Origin: Arsenophonus endosymbiont of Bemisia tabaci Q2
GTDB taxonomy: Bacteria > Pseudomonadota > Gammaproteobacteria > Enterobacterales > Enterobacteriaceae
Assembly (NCBI RefSeq): GCF_902713415.1
Contig: NZ_CACTIE010000017.1
Span: 1-63,695 of the forward strand
Reading direction: 5' to 3'
DNA: 63,695 bases
Every line of letters begins with the position of its first letter. The first letter of the stretch is position 1. Below the pieces are notes generated by a model that saw nothing but the letters and a program-made list of their open reading frames with translations, had not been told where the DNA came from and made no database searches. A program made the position numbers and the translations under genes. Shown one piece after another: positions 11,798 through 22,806 of the stretch.

Positions 11798-12739
11798 CTA
11801 TGCACTAATAACATGCAATATTGTGTTAAGAATTCCCTTAATATCATCGCTATCGAGTCTATGCACGTTTTTCCATCCTCTTAACCATGTAATTTGACGT
11901 TTAGCCAATTGACGTGTTGCACATATACCACGATAAACCATTTCATCATAGCTGATTTCACCAGACAAATATGACCACATCTGACGATAACCAACAGAAC
12001 GTATAGCGGGTAGATCCCCATGGAGATCCCCTCTAGCATAAAGAGCGCTAACTTCATCCTCAAAACCGGTCTTCAACATTTTTAGGAAGCGCATCTCAAT
12101 ACGTTGGTGGAGAATTTTACGATCTTGCGGTGAAATCGCAAACTGTAACACATTATAAGGTAATTCTGCCTCTACAATTTCAGTTAATTCTGTCAGACTC
12201 TGCCCGGAAACTAAGAAAACCTCTAAGGCACGAGACAATCGTTGAGGATCATTAGGATGGATTCTAGCTGCTGATATGGGATCAACCGTTTTCAAACGTT
12301 TATGAATTGTTTCCCAACCAAATTGTTTCGCTTGCATTTCAATTTCTGCCCGAATTGTAACATCGGCAGAAGGTAAGGGTGACAACCCATCCAGTAATGC
12401 TTTAAAATATAGCATAGTCCCCCCAACGAGTAAGGGAATACGGCCCGATGCGACAATTTTTTCCATTTCTAATAAAGCATCACGGCGAAAATCTGCGGCT
12501 GAATAAGACTGTGCAGGATCCAATATGTCAATTAATCGGTGTGGGGCAATTTGTTGCTCTTCCCGTGTTGGTTTCGCTGTTCCTATATTCATACCGCAAT
12601 AAATTAAAGCAGAATCTACACTAATTATTTCAACGGGTAATTGTTGACGCAATGCCATTGCCAATGCTGTCTTTCGTGACGCCGTTGGCCCCATGATAAA
12701 AATCGCTTGGGGTTTATGTTGAAAAATTTGTTTACTCAT
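11798..12739 (-). CDS. miaA: tRNA dimethylallyltransferase MiaA, P-loop glycine replaced
   Basis: MiaA transfers dimethylallyl to A37 of tRNAs that read UNN codons. The 313-residue product is full length (316 in E. coli) and keeps [18 protein letters not shown] and [13 protein letters not shown]. Its phosphate-binding loop, however, reads GPTASRKT. The family has GPTASGKT, and the last glycine (CGA codon here) is close to invariant in Walker A loops. An arginine there should clash with the bound diphosphate, so activity is doubtful although the frame is open. Its start overlaps the 3' end of mutL by eight bases, as is common. Confidence 0.92.
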   Translation of the reverse strand: MSKQIFQHKPQAIFIMGPTASRKTALAMALRQQLPVEIISVDSALIYCGMNIGTAKPTREEQQIAPHRLIDILDPAQSYSAADFRRDALLEMEKIVASGRIPLLVGGTMLYFKALLDGLSPLPSADVTIRAEIEMQAKQFGWETIHKRLKTVDPISAARIHPNDPQRLSRALEVFLVSGQSLTELTEIVEAELPYNVLQFAISPQDRKILHQRIEMRFLKMLKTGFEDEVSALYARGDLHGDLPAIRSVGYRQMWSYLSGEISYDEMVYRGICATRQLAKRQITWLRGWKNVHRLDSDDIKGILNTILHVISA

Positions 12740-14672
12740 GAGTTAAAGCCGTTATCACCGATTCAAAATCAATTAGTTGTAGTAATTTTTTCGGTGGTTC
12801 TTTAACTAATTCAGGGTAAGCCCGCTCCAGATCCGCTAATAACTGTACCCCTTGTGCAATTGTCCACACTTTTTTTTCATTTACTAAATTATCTGCTAAC
12901 CAAACAACTAATTCCATCAACTGACAAGAAGTATTTTGAGCAAAATATTTCAATAGTTTTGGAAATAGTTCAGATAAATTTTGTGATCTCAAGGGACAAG
13001 ATACACCACTAATTGTTGCTTTGTTATGAGAAATATTTATGTCAAAACCTAAGGTACTTAATAATACCTTTACTCGATAAAAAGTTTCAATTTCCTTTTC
13101 TGTTAATGAGAGCTTTATTGGTATCAGTAAGGGCTGAGATTTTAATTCTATATCAGTAGGAATTAATTGACCTCGTTTTAAATATCGCTCAGCTTCCGCT
13201 AATGATAACAAACCTATTCCAAATGATGATTCAATAAATGCGAAATTTTTAGAATAAATTGCTAGTATTTTACCAAATGTATAATTTTTATTATTTTTTT
13301 CTATATCAACCGATTTTATTGCTATTTTTTCAGTTTTTATTGATTCTCGCTCTGGAAAAAGTGGGATTTTTTCTTGTTTAGCTGGTTCATTTTGCATCAA
13401 TTGCTGATAAAGCTCACCCTGTTTTTTGTTATAGATTTTTTTAGCTATTTTTCCATTATTGTAACAAGAAAATGATGCTGTTTTAGACGGCGAAATTTGG
13501 CTACTGGCATTTAATTCTGTTATTACTTGTTCTTCTTGCTCTTTAATAACTAAATGCTGCTTTGAATCATCTGAGGCAAAAAAATTTTCACCCGCAGCTA
13601 ACCGATTTTGTAATCCTGAAGCAAGATGAGTTTCCTGGTTTGAACTAACAGAGACTTGATTAAATTGTTTTTGGTGTTGTTGGCTTAGTACCGTGTTCAC
13701 ACCCTGATAGATAAAATCATGAACCAATCTCGCTTGGTGAAAACGGACTTCCTGTTTAGCTGGATGAACATTAACATCAACCTGATGAGGATCAATGGTT
13801 AAATAAAGCACATAAGCCGCTTGCTGTTCTTCTTGTAGACGATGAGCATAGGCCTGACGAATTGCATGATTGATTAATCGATCGCGCATTATGCGCCCAT
13901 TAACATAACAATATTGAATTTCAGCGGCCCTACCTAAATAGGGATTAGTTATCCAGCCTTTAATGGCTAAATCACCATGTTGCCAACATAATTTCACCGC
14001 ATTTTGTATAAAAGAAGTACCACAAATAGCAGCTAAGCGTCGTTCATATTGCTCTTCACTATTTGTCGCACGATACTGGCGAACTAATTTACCATTATGA
14101 TGCAAATTGATTGCAACATCGAAACGCGCTAAAGCTATTCTACGTACAATCTCATCAATATGGCTAAATTCGGTTTTTTCTGTACGTAAAAATTTACGTC
14201 GAGCCGGCGTATTATAAAACAGATCAAGAACTTCAACTGTTGTTCCTATTGGGTGAGCAGCAGGTTTTAGCGTAACATTCATCTCACGCCCTTCAGCATA
14301 AGCTTGCCAGGCTTCTGTCTGAGTCTCGACGCGTGAAGTTAGTATTAAACGAGAAACCGAACTAATACTGGCCAGCGCTTCTCCTCTAAATCCCATACTC
14401 ATAATAGCGGCCAGATCTTCTAGCGTGGCTATTTTGCTGGTCGCGTGTCGCGCCAACGCTAGTGTTAAATCTTCTTTGGCGATACCACTACCATTGTCAT
14501 GGATACGGATAAGTTTTGACCCACCACGTTCAATTTCAATATCAATACGGCTGGCGCCAGCATCAAGACTATTTTCGACTAACTCTTTCAGAACCAATGA
14601 TGGGCGTTCAACAGCTTCACCCGCAGCAATTTGATTAGCTAACTCAGGAGAAAGAATTTGTATCGCTGACAT
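12732..14672 (-). CDS. mutL: DNA mismatch repair protein MutL
   Basis: MutL couples MutS recognition to MutH and UvrD in methyl-directed mismatch repair. The N-terminal GHKL ATPase motifs are intact: [10 protein letters not shown] (catalytic Glu, Asn), DNGSGI, HATSKI and [10 protein letters not shown]. The transducer domain with [13 protein letters not shown] follows. A low-complexity linker spans about residues 330-455, and the dimerisation domain is C-terminal. I start at 14672 ([20 protein letters not shown]) because the five upstream codons are not conserved. The product is 646 residues. The linker is rich in K, N and Q codons with A runs, yet remains open. Confidence 0.94.
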   Translation of the reverse strand: MSAIQILSPELANQIAAGEAVERPSLVLKELVENSLDAGASRIDIEIERGGSKLIRIHDNGSGIAKEDLTLALARHATSKIATLEDLAAIMSMGFRGEALASISSVSRLILTSRVETQTEAWQAYAEGREMNVTLKPAAHPIGTTVEVLDLFYNTPARRKFLRTEKTEFSHIDEIVRRIALARFDVAINLHHNGKLVRQYRATNSEEQYERRLAAICGTSFIQNAVKLCWQHGDLAIKGWITNPYLGRAAEIQYCYVNGRIMRDRLINHAIRQAYAHRLQEEQQAAYVLYLTIDPHQVDVNVHPAKQEVRFHQARLVHDFIYQGVNTVLSQQHQKQFNQVSVSSNQETHLASGLQNRLAAGENFFASDDSKQHLVIKEQEEQVITELNASSQISPSKTASFSCYNNGKIAKKIYNKKQGELYQQLMQNEPAKQEKIPLFPERESIKTEKIAIKSVDIEKNNKNYTFGKILAIYSKNFAFIESSFGIGLLSLAEAERYLKRGQLIPTDIELKSQPLLIPIKLSLTEKEIETFYRVKVLLSTLGFDINISHNKATISGVSCPLRSQNLSELFPKLLKYFAQNTSCQLMELVVWLADNLVNEKKVWTIAQGVQLLADLERAYPELVKEPPKKLLQLIDFESVITALTHE

Positions 14673-14693
14673 AATGACCTCTGCCATATTTCA

Positions 14694-15998
14694 TCATTTT
14701 GGCGCTGCTTGTAAGGGGTGTTGGGTAAAATAATTGCGTAATGCTTGATGAATAGCTACTGCCAAACTTTTCTGATAATCGTCAGAAACTAAAAGGCGCT
14801 CTTCAGAAATATTACTAACAAAACCTGCTTCCACCAGAATAGATGGAATGTCGGTAGAACGAAGTACACCAAGACTGGCATGTTCTGGATCATATTTATG
14901 GATATTACCAATTTTACTTAATTCTCTCAGTACTTTTACCGCGACAGCATAACCTACACGTTGGGAATTGCCAAATTGTAAATCTAAAACAGTTTGGCTA
15001 AGATAAGGATCTGCACCATTTGCTAACGCATCACCGGCACCACCTAATAATTCAGATTGCTTTTCATGTTGTTCAAGCGAATTACCCAATTCACTATTCG
15101 CTCTTCGATTGGAAAGCACCCAGACAGAAGCACCTCGGGCACGATTATTAGGTGCTTCATCAGCATGAATTGAAACGAGCATATCAGCCGCTTTTTTTCG
15201 TGCCACTTCTGAACGACCCGCTACAGAAATAAAATAATCGCCATTACGGGTCATCACTGTCTTAAAATTGGATCTGTCTTTAAATGGTTCTTTAATTTAC
15301 GCGCAATTATCATTGTTATATTTTTTTCACGATGACCATTTTGCCCAATTGCGCCTGGATCTTTACTGCCATGTCCAGCATCAATTACCACGGCAACTTG
15401 CCGAGTACCTTTAGGTAAATTTTTATATATTGAGGGAGTTGGTGAGTTATTGGCTAACTTTTTCTCAGCTGGTGAATCAATTGATAGCAATTTATTGGTT
15501 GCTTCAGTTGCGGACTGAGATGTCTGAGGCTGCGATACCCCAGCACGATTATTCTTTAAGCTAAAAACTATTTGATAGCGATGATTTATTTGTTCAGCCA
15601 CCGCACTTGCTTTCACTGCATTTGCCAATTTGATAACAATACGTTGATACTGACTATTCGGTGGCTGACTAGTACGGATCCCTTTAACCAAATTATTATT
15701 TATAAACTTCATTGGTAATCGAGATACCTGATCAGATTGACCAAAATCGACAACCAAACGCTCAAGCTCATGAAGGGGAAAGAAGCGGTACTCTGGATTA
15801 CCGCCAGCAAAGTGTAAAGTGAGTTTTGCCTCGGATAAATTATCATTGACGCGAATATTTGGATAAAGTTGCAGCCTGTGCATTAGACAATAATAAGTTG
15901 CTAAGTAATATTGTTGTCATTAATAAATGAAATACATGAGTTTGCCATCTTTTTATTATATTAATCATTATTATATTAATCATCAAAGTCTTCATCAT
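14694..15998 (-). pseudogene. amiB: N-acetylmuramoyl-L-alanine amidase AmiB, two frameshifts
   Basis: AmiB is the periplasmic amidase that splits septal peptidoglycan during division. An ATG at 15998 opens a frame with a basic start, a hydrophobic stretch (LLMTTILLSNLLLS) and a cleavage site NAQA/A. That is a signal peptide, but the frame stops soon after. One A too many near 15858 moves the AMIN domain (NIRVNDNLSEAKLTLHF) into another frame. A second one-base shift near 15255, at DPILRQ, splits the Amidase_3 domain. IDAGHGSKDPGA (zinc ligand) ends up before the break, and the rest, starting [15 protein letters not shown], after it. Secretion and catalysis both look lost. Confidence 0.9.
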
Positions 15999-16012
15999 GA
16001 TTAGTATTCCTA

Positions 16013-16471
16013 TTATGACAATTTTTCTAATAACATTTCCCCATATGTTGATAACGCGACAAATCGTGCTTGTCTTCCATTATTGTCATATGATAGGTAG
16101 AGTTCAAGATCAGCGCATGGTAGCATCCCTTCACCTTTTTTTGGCCATTCCACCAAACATATAGCCTTCCAATCAAAATAGTCACGGATACCCATAAATT
16201 CAAGCTCTTCAGGATCAGTTAAACGATATAAATCAAAATGATAAACAGGATTAGGAGTCAACAAATAGGGTTCAACTAAAGTGTAAGTTGGACTTTTTAC
16301 ATGTCCTTGATAACCTAAACCTTGCAAAAAACCACGACAAAAAGTCGTTTTTCCCGCACCTAAGTCTCCATATAAATAAAGAATAAAATCCTGCTTACAA
16401 AGCTGAGCTAAACGCTGCCCTAAGGTTATTGTTGCCTTTTCATTAGCAAGCAATAATATAAGTTTTTTCAT
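16013..16471 (-). CDS. tsaE: tRNA threonylcarbamoyladenosine biosynthesis ATPase TsaE
   Basis: TsaE is the small ATPase that works with TsaB, TsaC and TsaD to make t6A37 in ANN-reading tRNAs, an essential modification. The 152-residue product has the P loop [16 protein letters not shown] at about residue 35, [10 protein letters not shown] and the acidic [10 protein letters not shown]. The length matches E. coli (153). It is the first readable gene left of a long desert; nnr and queG, its E. coli neighbours, are gone. Confidence 0.95.
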   Translation of the reverse strand: MKKLILLLANEKATITLGQRLAQLCKQDFILYLYGDLGAGKTTFCRGFLQGLGYQGHVKSPTYTLVEPYLLTPNPVYHFDLYRLTDPEELEFMGIRDYFDWKAICLVEWPKKGEGMLPCADLELYLSYDNNGRQARFVALSTYGEMLLEKLS

Positions 16472-17798
16472 GAAAATATTGTCATTTTTTATAATTTTTT
16501 ATCTAATAATTTAATTCATAAAACATATCACAAAATACTATTACTTACCGAATATTATAGCGATATTTAATGTTATATTTATCAATAAAACTTACATCAT
16601 ATGCTTATTATTCAGCTAGTTAATCTTTTCAGTTACTTGCTTTTATCAATATTCTATCATTTGATTTTTACATATTTATATAAAAAAACAAAAATATAAA
16701 AATTTCTATTAATATCAATAAATTAACGTTTATTATGCAATATTATTGTCTTAAACGATTAAATTTATTTGGTTGCGAGAAACTTTTTTACATCATTAAG
16801 AAGGCGCTACAATATATCGAGACATAGGTAAATATCCGCTATTAAAATATTATATTGCCTTAGATAGTGTTACACCTTGAAATATATCGTTAATATGATA
16901 CTTTTATTATAAATAAAAACCTTATCAAAATAATAAATAATAATAATAGCGCCTTGCGCGCAATATCTGGTTATTAACATCAGTATTTTCTAGAATAGAT
17001 ACTTGAATTTTACTTGTGCATAAAATAAAAATGCATTGATCATAAAAAATAACCATAAAATCAATTTTTCAAAAAAATAAATATTTTTTAAAAAAATTTT
17101 CAATAAGTTAAATATTATTGATAAAGAAAAGCATCAATAGGGATAGCGATAGAAAAACGCATTTTCCTGTGGATAACTCTGTGCAAAAAAGAAAAATAGA
17201 CACTGTGTGCCATAACCAAAATTCAATTGTAAACGAATAAGTTATAAAAACATTTTAACTGAGAAACTGTAGCAGTTTTAGCCATAAAATTTCTAAGATT
17301 AATGTAAATAACAACATCAATTCACCTACAATACATTTTAAATACTAGAATAATTTCCCTGTCAAGAATGACAGCACATTGTTCACTTCACTGATAAAGT
17401 ATATGCTGTAACATCACATCTACTTCAAAATTGAGGGAATGGAATTCTATGCCTAGCAGATACGATTTGCAAGTTCTATGTGCCCAATTTTCAAATAAAT
17501 TCTATCTAGATTAGGTATATAATAATTGTTGACTACTAATCAAGACTATGACTTTTTTTAGTAGCTAATCTCCTATTTAAAAATAGACGGTTTTTATCAT
17601 AGTGTCATAGTGCAACAAAAATTTTTATTCTTATTTTTAAAGAAAACCCAAAACAGAAAAATAAAATTCATCAACAAAATAGCTATAAATTGGCCACTAA
17701 ACTTTGAGTAATTAATAAGCTGAAAGAACAAAAATATAATAAGAAACAATGAATTATATCACAGAATTTTATTCTTTTAATGATATAAAGAAGAATTT
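16472..17798. other. Gene desert, 1.3 kb
   Basis: This AT-rich stretch has no open frame of note. In E. coli the matching interval holds nnr and queG; I cannot recognise convincing remnants of either. One perfect DnaA box (TGTGGATAA, 17168-17176) occurs, without the cluster of boxes an origin would need. Several A/T runs are present. I read it as eroded genes, possibly with the tsaE promoter at its left end. Confidence 0.6.
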
Positions 17799-17873
17799 TG
17801 GGCGTGAAACCAGACTCGAACTCACGACCCCGACCTTGGCAAGGTCGGGCTCTACCAACTGAGCTATTCCCGC
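17799..17873 (-). tRNA. tRNA-Gly (GCC), with acceptor- and T-stem mismatches
   Basis: The sequence starts GCGGGAATAGCTCAG and has anticodon loop TTGCCAA, so GCC, in the place of the glyV/X/Y genes next to orn in E. coli. Compared with the E. coli tRNA it carries several changes. The 3' acceptor strand is TTCACGC, not TTCCCGC, giving a G:A mismatch. The T stem has a G:G mismatch, and position 73 is C instead of T. D arm and anticodon arm are sound. It may be a dying tRNA copy; whether another tRNA-Gly(GCC) exists cannot be seen here. Confidence 0.8.
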
Positions 17874-18029
17874 ATATTTATAACAACAATATTACGAATC
17901 ACTATGGATTGCGAATTATACGAAAAATTATCAAACAGACAAGTACTTTTAACCATAAAAAATCTATTTTCAATCTAAATGCTGATTAAAACAGCAAATC
18001 GCTCATAATCAGCATGATCATAACACGAT

Positions 18030-18575
18030 TTAAAGGTTGATAAAGTGTTGACGATAATAAGCTAATTCTGCAATAGATTCCTTTATATCTTCTAAAGCCT
18101 GATGGGTATTTTTTTTCATAAAACCGGCCAATATATCAGGCTTCCAACGGCGCGCCAGCTCTTTTAAGCTACTCACATCTAAGTAACGGTAATGAAAGTA
18201 TTTTTCCAACTCAGGCATATATTTGAATAAAAAACGACGGTCTTGAGCAACACTATTACCACAAATAGGTGAAACCCCCGCAGGTAACCACTTTTCTAAA
18301 AATGCAATTGTAGCTAATTCTGCTTTTTTTTCATCATATTGACTAGATTTAACTCTATCAATCAATCTACTTTCAGTATGAGTTTTAACATTCCACTCAT
18401 CCATAAGTGACAACTGTTGCTCTGATTGATGAATGGCAATCACTGGCCCTTCGGATAAAATAGTTAGATTGGAATCAGTGACAATTGTTGCGATCTCAAT
18501 GATACGATCCTGTTCCGGATCCAATCCCGTCATTTCCAAATCTATCCATATCAAATTGTTCTCACTATTTACCAT
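18030..18575 (-). CDS. orn: Oligoribonuclease
   Basis: Orn is the essential 3'-5' exonuclease that clears RNA dinucleotides. The 181-residue product, starting at MVNSENN (18575), has the DEDDh motifs: [23 protein letters not shown], the [18 protein letters not shown] block and the final [11 protein letters not shown] with catalytic His and Asp. The length equals E. coli. Thirteen codons upstream are open but not conserved. It runs divergently from rsgA, as in E. coli. Intact. Confidence 0.95.
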   Translation of the reverse strand: MVNSENNLIWIDLEMTGLDPEQDRIIEIATIVTDSNLTILSEGPVIAIHQSEQQLSLMDEWNVKTHTESRLIDRVKSSQYDEKKAELATIAFLEKWLPAGVSPICGNSVAQDRRFLFKYMPELEKYFHYRYLDVSSLKELARRWKPDILAGFMKKNTHQALEDIKESIAELAYYRQHFINL

Positions 18576-18710
18576 GTTATATCCTAGGTTCCATTCTAAA
18601 CTGATAGCATGCAATACTTACTGTATTGATAGCTGCTTAAAAGCACAACTGCGATAACTCTTGATAACGAATTCAATCAACAAACCAATAAAATTAGTGA
18701 GGTCAGGTGG

Positions 18711-19767
18711 CTAACTAAAAAGAAATTTACCAAAGGCCAACAACGCAGAATACATGCAAACCATCAAACTAAGCTAAAAAAACAATCTCAGCAAGATATT
18801 AATGATAATCAGCTTGGTATTCCCCAAGATGTGTTAGTTATTAGCCGTTTTGGTCAGCATGCAGATATAGAGAAAAATGAAGGTGACATTCAACACTGTA
18901 ATATTCGCCGAACAATTCACTCATTAGTCACCGGTGATGGTGTTAGGTGTTATTTGGCGTCCTGCGCTACATCATCAGTCTAATATAAAAGTTAATGGTG
19001 TCATAGAAGGAGTCTATGAACGAACATCGGTCTTGACTCGCCCCGATTACTATGACGGCCTCAAACCTATCGCGGCTAATATCAACCAAGCGATTATTGT
19101 CTCAGCAATTTTTCCCCAATTATCATTAAATATTATTGATCGTTATTTAGTTGCCTGCGAAACACTTAATATTGCACCAATGATTATTTTAAATAAAATT
19201 GACCTACTCAATAAAGGGAACAGAAAAGAAATACGTAAAGCAATAAAACTTTATCATAACATTCGCTATGTAGTTTTAGAGGTATCCAGTCATACTAATG
19301 AAGGAATAGATACGCTTATTGAAAACCTTATAGGAAAAATATCTATTTTTGTCGGGCAATCTGGTGTCGGTAAGTCCAGTTTGATTAATAACTTATTACC
19401 TGACAATAAAGAAAAAATCTTAATCAACCAAGTATCTGATAATTCAGGATTAGGTCAACATACAACAAGAACGGCACGTCTTTACCACTTCGCCAAAGGA
19501 GGTTATCTTATTGATTCACCAGGCATCCGTGAGTTTGGCTTAGGGCATCTGACAAAGGAACAAATAACTAAAGGATTTGCCGAATTCAGGCAATATTTGG
19601 GATACTGCAAATTTCGTGATTGCAAGCATTTAGACGATCCTGGATGTGCATTACAACAAGCGGTAATCGCTGGAAAAATAGCAAAATCACGTTTCGAAAA
19701 TTACCATCGAATTTTAGCAAGCATTGAACAAATAAAACCACGTGGATCTTTTACAGATAATAAATAG
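18711..19767 (+). pseudogene. rsgA: Small-subunit biogenesis GTPase RsgA, start lost and frameshifted
   Basis: RsgA is a circularly permuted GTPase that matures the 30S subunit. The conserved N-terminus ([12 protein letters not shown]-like) can be read from 18714, but the codon where the family starts is CTA, after a good AGGTGG ribosome site. No ATG, GTG or TTG start is in frame. Near 18940, at VTGDGV, the frame shifts by one base. The rest (277 residues from 18934) is clean: NKID (G4), GQSGVGKSS (G1), DSPGIREFG (G3) and the zinc knuckle [14 protein letters not shown]. The OB domain is thus cut from the GTPase domain. Confidence 0.87.
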
Positions 19768-19865
19768 TTATAAACATAATTCTGGAATTTATAAAAAGCA
19801 TAGGTACAATAACTATCTTTTTTTGATTACAACCCAATAACATTAGGATCAGATTAGAGGTTAAT

Positions 19866-20783
19866 GTGCTGGAAAAAATAAAGATCAAATTACAATATCT
19901 ATTACCAAAACAAGGGCTAACGCAATTAGCAGGTTGGCTTGCGGATCAAAAAGCGGCTGGGTTTACCCAATTAATGATCAAGCTTTTTGCCAAGTTTTAT
20001 AAAGTTGATATGGCAGAAGCCAAAGAAAGTGAGTTTTCCGCTTATTCTACCTTTAATGAATTTTTTACTCGCCCATTAAAACAAAATATTCGTCCTATTG
20101 TTGCAGGTAGTAATCAACTTGCTCTACCAGCCGATGGTGTAATAAGCCAATTAGGATTAATTATGGATGATCAGATCCTACAAGCTAAGGATCATTTTTA
20201 CAGTTTAGCGGCATTATTAGCAGGTAATTATATACTGGCCAAGGAGTTTCGAAATGGTTTGTTTGTAACTACTTACTTATCTCCAGGTGACTATCATCGT
20301 GTCCATATGTTTTGTGATGGCTTACTAACTGAAATGATTTATGTCCCTGGTGATCTCTTTTCTGTTAATCAACTGACTGCAACAAACATCCCTAATCTTT
20401 TCGCCCGTAATGAACGTCTCATCTGTATTTTTGAAACAGCATTTGGAAAAATAGCTCAAATTCTAATAGGCGCAACAATTGTTGGCAGCATAGATACTAG
20501 CTGGTGTGGCTGCGTCAATAATCAACGGGAAGGAATTATCAAACGTTGGACTTACCCAGAAAAAGATAAAACAGGTGCGGTTTATCTGAAAAAAGGTGAA
20601 GAAATGGGAAAATTCAAACTGGGTTCAACTGTTATCAATTTGTTTGAATCTAACCATATCAAACTCAATTCTACTCTAGAGCAAGGATCCGTCACTCGAG
20701 TAGGAGAATTATTAGCAGAATCAATTTATCCAAATACTGAGGAACAGACCCATCGACAAAATTTAATTGATGGATCTGAATAA
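19866..20783 (+). CDS. psd: Phosphatidylserine decarboxylase
   Basis: Psd converts phosphatidylserine to phosphatidylethanolamine, the main enterobacterial phospholipid, at the inner membrane. The product of 305 residues (322 in E. coli, with a shorter tail here) has [20 protein letters not shown] and the LGST motif. Self-cleavage at that serine makes the pyruvoyl cofactor ([11 protein letters not shown], about residue 255). The start is GTG at 19866, fitting [15 protein letters not shown]. It follows rsgA as in E. coli, but mscM, normally next, is missing: an IS630 copy begins 47 bases after the stop. Confidence 0.94.
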   Translation: MLEKIKIKLQYLLPKQGLTQLAGWLADQKAAGFTQLMIKLFAKFYKVDMAEAKESEFSAYSTFNEFFTRPLKQNIRPIVAGSNQLALPADGVISQLGLIMDDQILQAKDHFYSLAALLAGNYILAKEFRNGLFVTTYLSPGDYHRVHMFCDGLLTEMIYVPGDLFSVNQLTATNIPNLFARNERLICIFETAFGKIAQILIGATIVGSIDTSWCGCVNNQREGIIKRWTYPEKDKTGAVYLKKGEEMGKFKLGSTVINLFESNHIKLNSTLEQGSVTRVGELLAESIYPNTEEQTHRQNLIDGSE

Positions 20784-20829
20784 TTTTATCTGAGGAAATC
20801 ATATTGTCCGCCTGATAGTCGGCATCCTA

Positions 20830-21706
20830 TAGCTAAGCGACTTAATTTTGATCACATTATTTATATGAGCTATTCAATTGATTTTAGACGTAAAGTGATA
20901 TTTACGATGGAAGAAGAAGGGTTGAGTATCCGAGAAACAGCGAAGCAATTTCGGATTGGCGCTGCATCTGTATCGCGTTGGATTAATCAAATAGAGCCAA
21001 AAGCATTGACTACGCGTCAGCGAAAAATCGATAAATCCGAGTTGATAAAAGATGTTGAACAATATCCAGATGCTTACCAAAAAGAGCGTGCAGAGCGTTT
21101 TAGCGTTTTTGAGAAGGCCATTTGGCAAGCTCTTAAAAAATGGGATTGACCTATAAAAAACTTTACGTCATCCGAAAGCCGACGAAAACACTCGACAAAC
21201 GTTTCAACAAAAAACAACAGTATGAAAAAGAAGGCAAGCATATTGTTTTTATTGATGAAAGTGGTTTTTCACACGATACCCCGCGGACTCACGGCTATTC
21301 CCCGAAAGGTCAACGCGGTGTGTTGGTCTCAAGAACTGGGGAGCTAAAGGAAGAACAAATGTTATCGGCGCTTTATTGGGCACAACGCTGTTTGCTATCG
21401 GATTATTTGATATCAATATTAACAGCGATGTTTTCTATGCATGGGTCACCCAAGTCCTTATCCCAGTACTTCCTAAAAACAGTGTAATCATGATGGATAA
21501 TGCAACTTTTCACAAGAAACAGAGTATTCAACAAGTCATCATCGATGCGGGGCATATGGTGGAATATTTGCCTACCTATTCGCCAGTTCTTAATCCAATT
21601 GAACATAAATGGGCACAAGCTAAATGCAAAAAAATAGCGTTCGGATGCGAAAAAGATATTTTGTTCGCACTCAATATGATGTAATCAAAATTAAGTCGCT
21701 TAGCTA
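20830..21706 (+). mobile_element. IS630-family element, copy 1 (transposase frameshifted), at a rearrangement junction
   Basis: The 877-bp element has TAGCTAAGCGACTTAA at the left end, its inverted copy at the right end, and TA on both sides. The transposase starts at 20865 (MSYSIDFRRKVIFTMEEE, helix-turn-helix with SIRETAKQFRIGAASVSRW). It is split into frames 20865-21149, 21140-21487 and 21376-21684 by short indels in A runs and by two extra bases near 21320. The DDE triad is visible across frames: VFIDESGF, IMMDNATFH, NPIEHKW. Left lies psd and right yigL, which are far apart in E. coli. Confidence 0.92.
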
Positions 21707-21707
21707 T

Positions 21708-21779
21708 ATAAAGGGGTAAAGTGTGGTCAGGAGACAGTAAAGTACCATCTAAATCTGAAGCAACAACAGAATACGTCAT
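21708..21779 (-). pseudogene. yigL: YigL sugar-phosphate phosphatase, N-terminal stub
   Basis: Only the first 24 codons remain (MTYSVVASDLDGTLLSPDHT), matching the start of the HAD-family phosphatase YigL including the DLDGT nucleophile motif. The IS630 element cuts the frame right after PLY. Its ATG overlaps the pldB stop (ATGA), as expected of the pldB-yigL pair. The remaining 240 or so residues are not found on the other side of the IS, so they were carried away by a rearrangement. Confidence 0.92.
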
Positions 21780-22792
21780 TGTTTTTCCTTGGTTAATAAA
21801 TGTTGATCAAAAAAATCACAAATTGCATTAAGTGCCATAGCACGTAATGCATCGTTTTCAAATAATATTTCATGGTCTGCCCCTTCAATAATTAAAGGTA
21901 ACTTTTCCTCTCTTCCCCTCTGCATTTTTTGCCGAGCGACACAAAATCTCTGGATGTCCCGATTACTAACGACCTTATCTTCACTCGCTTCTAATACCAT
22001 CAGCGGGACCGCGATCTCTGTCGCTTTTTCAATTAAGCTAGCACCAAACTGCAGACTCTCCCTAATCCAATGATAAGTTGGACCACCAAGGCGTAATTCA
22101 GGATAATCGGCATAATAACGTAAATAACGCCGATAACGTTCATAACTATGGGTCAACACATTAATAATAAAGGGTAATGGCTGCCATCTACCGGTTGATA
22201 CTGCATAATCATCACGGGTATTGGATCTCGCCTCAGCACATTGAATGATAAAATTTGCCAACCAACGTGAAACCGGTAAATTAATGCCTATCATTGGAGC
22301 ACATAAAACCGCAGCATTAAAGGTCAGACTATCTCTCAGCAAATAACCCGCAAGAATAGCCCCTCCCATTGAATGGGAGAGTGCATAACAACGTGAATAG
22401 TGTTGTGACTTGATCTCAAAAGAAATAAAAGATTCAAAATCATCAATATAATCAGTAAATTTTTCGACGTGCCCCTTTTGCGGATCGGCCAACATTCTTC
22501 CCGAAAGGCCTTGCCCACGATGATCTATGATAAAAATATCATAACCAAGATGATAAAGATCATAAGCGACTTCAGGATATTTTACATAGCTTTCATTACG
22601 CCCGGGCAAAATAACAATTGCTTTATCATGCTGAGCAGAACAAATTTTTACATAACGAATAGGAATATTATCAACGCCAATAAATTCTGCTTCATCATGC
22701 ATCTTCCAAAAATCTAAAAGCGGACCATTAGCAAACGCTAAAAACTGAGATTCACGTGTCAGCCAACTCGCTTTTAGTATGTCAGACGTCAT
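21776..22792 (-). CDS. pldB: Lysophospholipase L2
   Basis: PldB hydrolyses lysophospholipids at the inner membrane. The alpha/beta-hydrolase fold is clear: IVILPGRNESYVKYPE, DHRGQGLSGR and the nucleophile elbow LSHSMGGAIL (Ser in GxSxG). An aspartate follows in VLEASEDKVV and the histidine in GADHEILFEND. I start at 22792 because AGGAG lies six bases before this ATG; the upstream in-frame codons overlap recQ. That gives 338 residues, near E. coli 340. Between recQ and pldB, rhtB and rhtC of E. coli are missing. Confidence 0.93.
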   Translation of the reverse strand: MTSDILKASWLTRESQFLAFANGPLLDFWKMHDEAEFIGVDNIPIRYVKICSAQHDKAIVILPGRNESYVKYPEVAYDLYHLGYDIFIIDHRGQGLSGRMLADPQKGHVEKFTDYIDDFESFISFEIKSQHYSRCYALSHSMGGAILAGYLLRDSLTFNAAVLCAPMIGINLPVSRWLANFIIQCAEARSNTRDDYAVSTGRWQPLPFIINVLTHSYERYRRYLRYYADYPELRLGGPTYHWIRESLQFGASLIEKATEIAVPLMVLEASEDKVVSNRDIQRFCVARQKMQRGREEKLPLIIEGADHEILFENDALRAMALNAICDFFDQHLLTKEKQ

Positions 22793-22806
22793 AATTACTC
22801 CTAAAC

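Noticed and set aside
17150-17200. Possible replication origin around the perfect DnaA box
   Set aside because: There is only one box, no cluster of GATC sites and no origin-linked genes such as mnmG, mioC or dnaA nearby.
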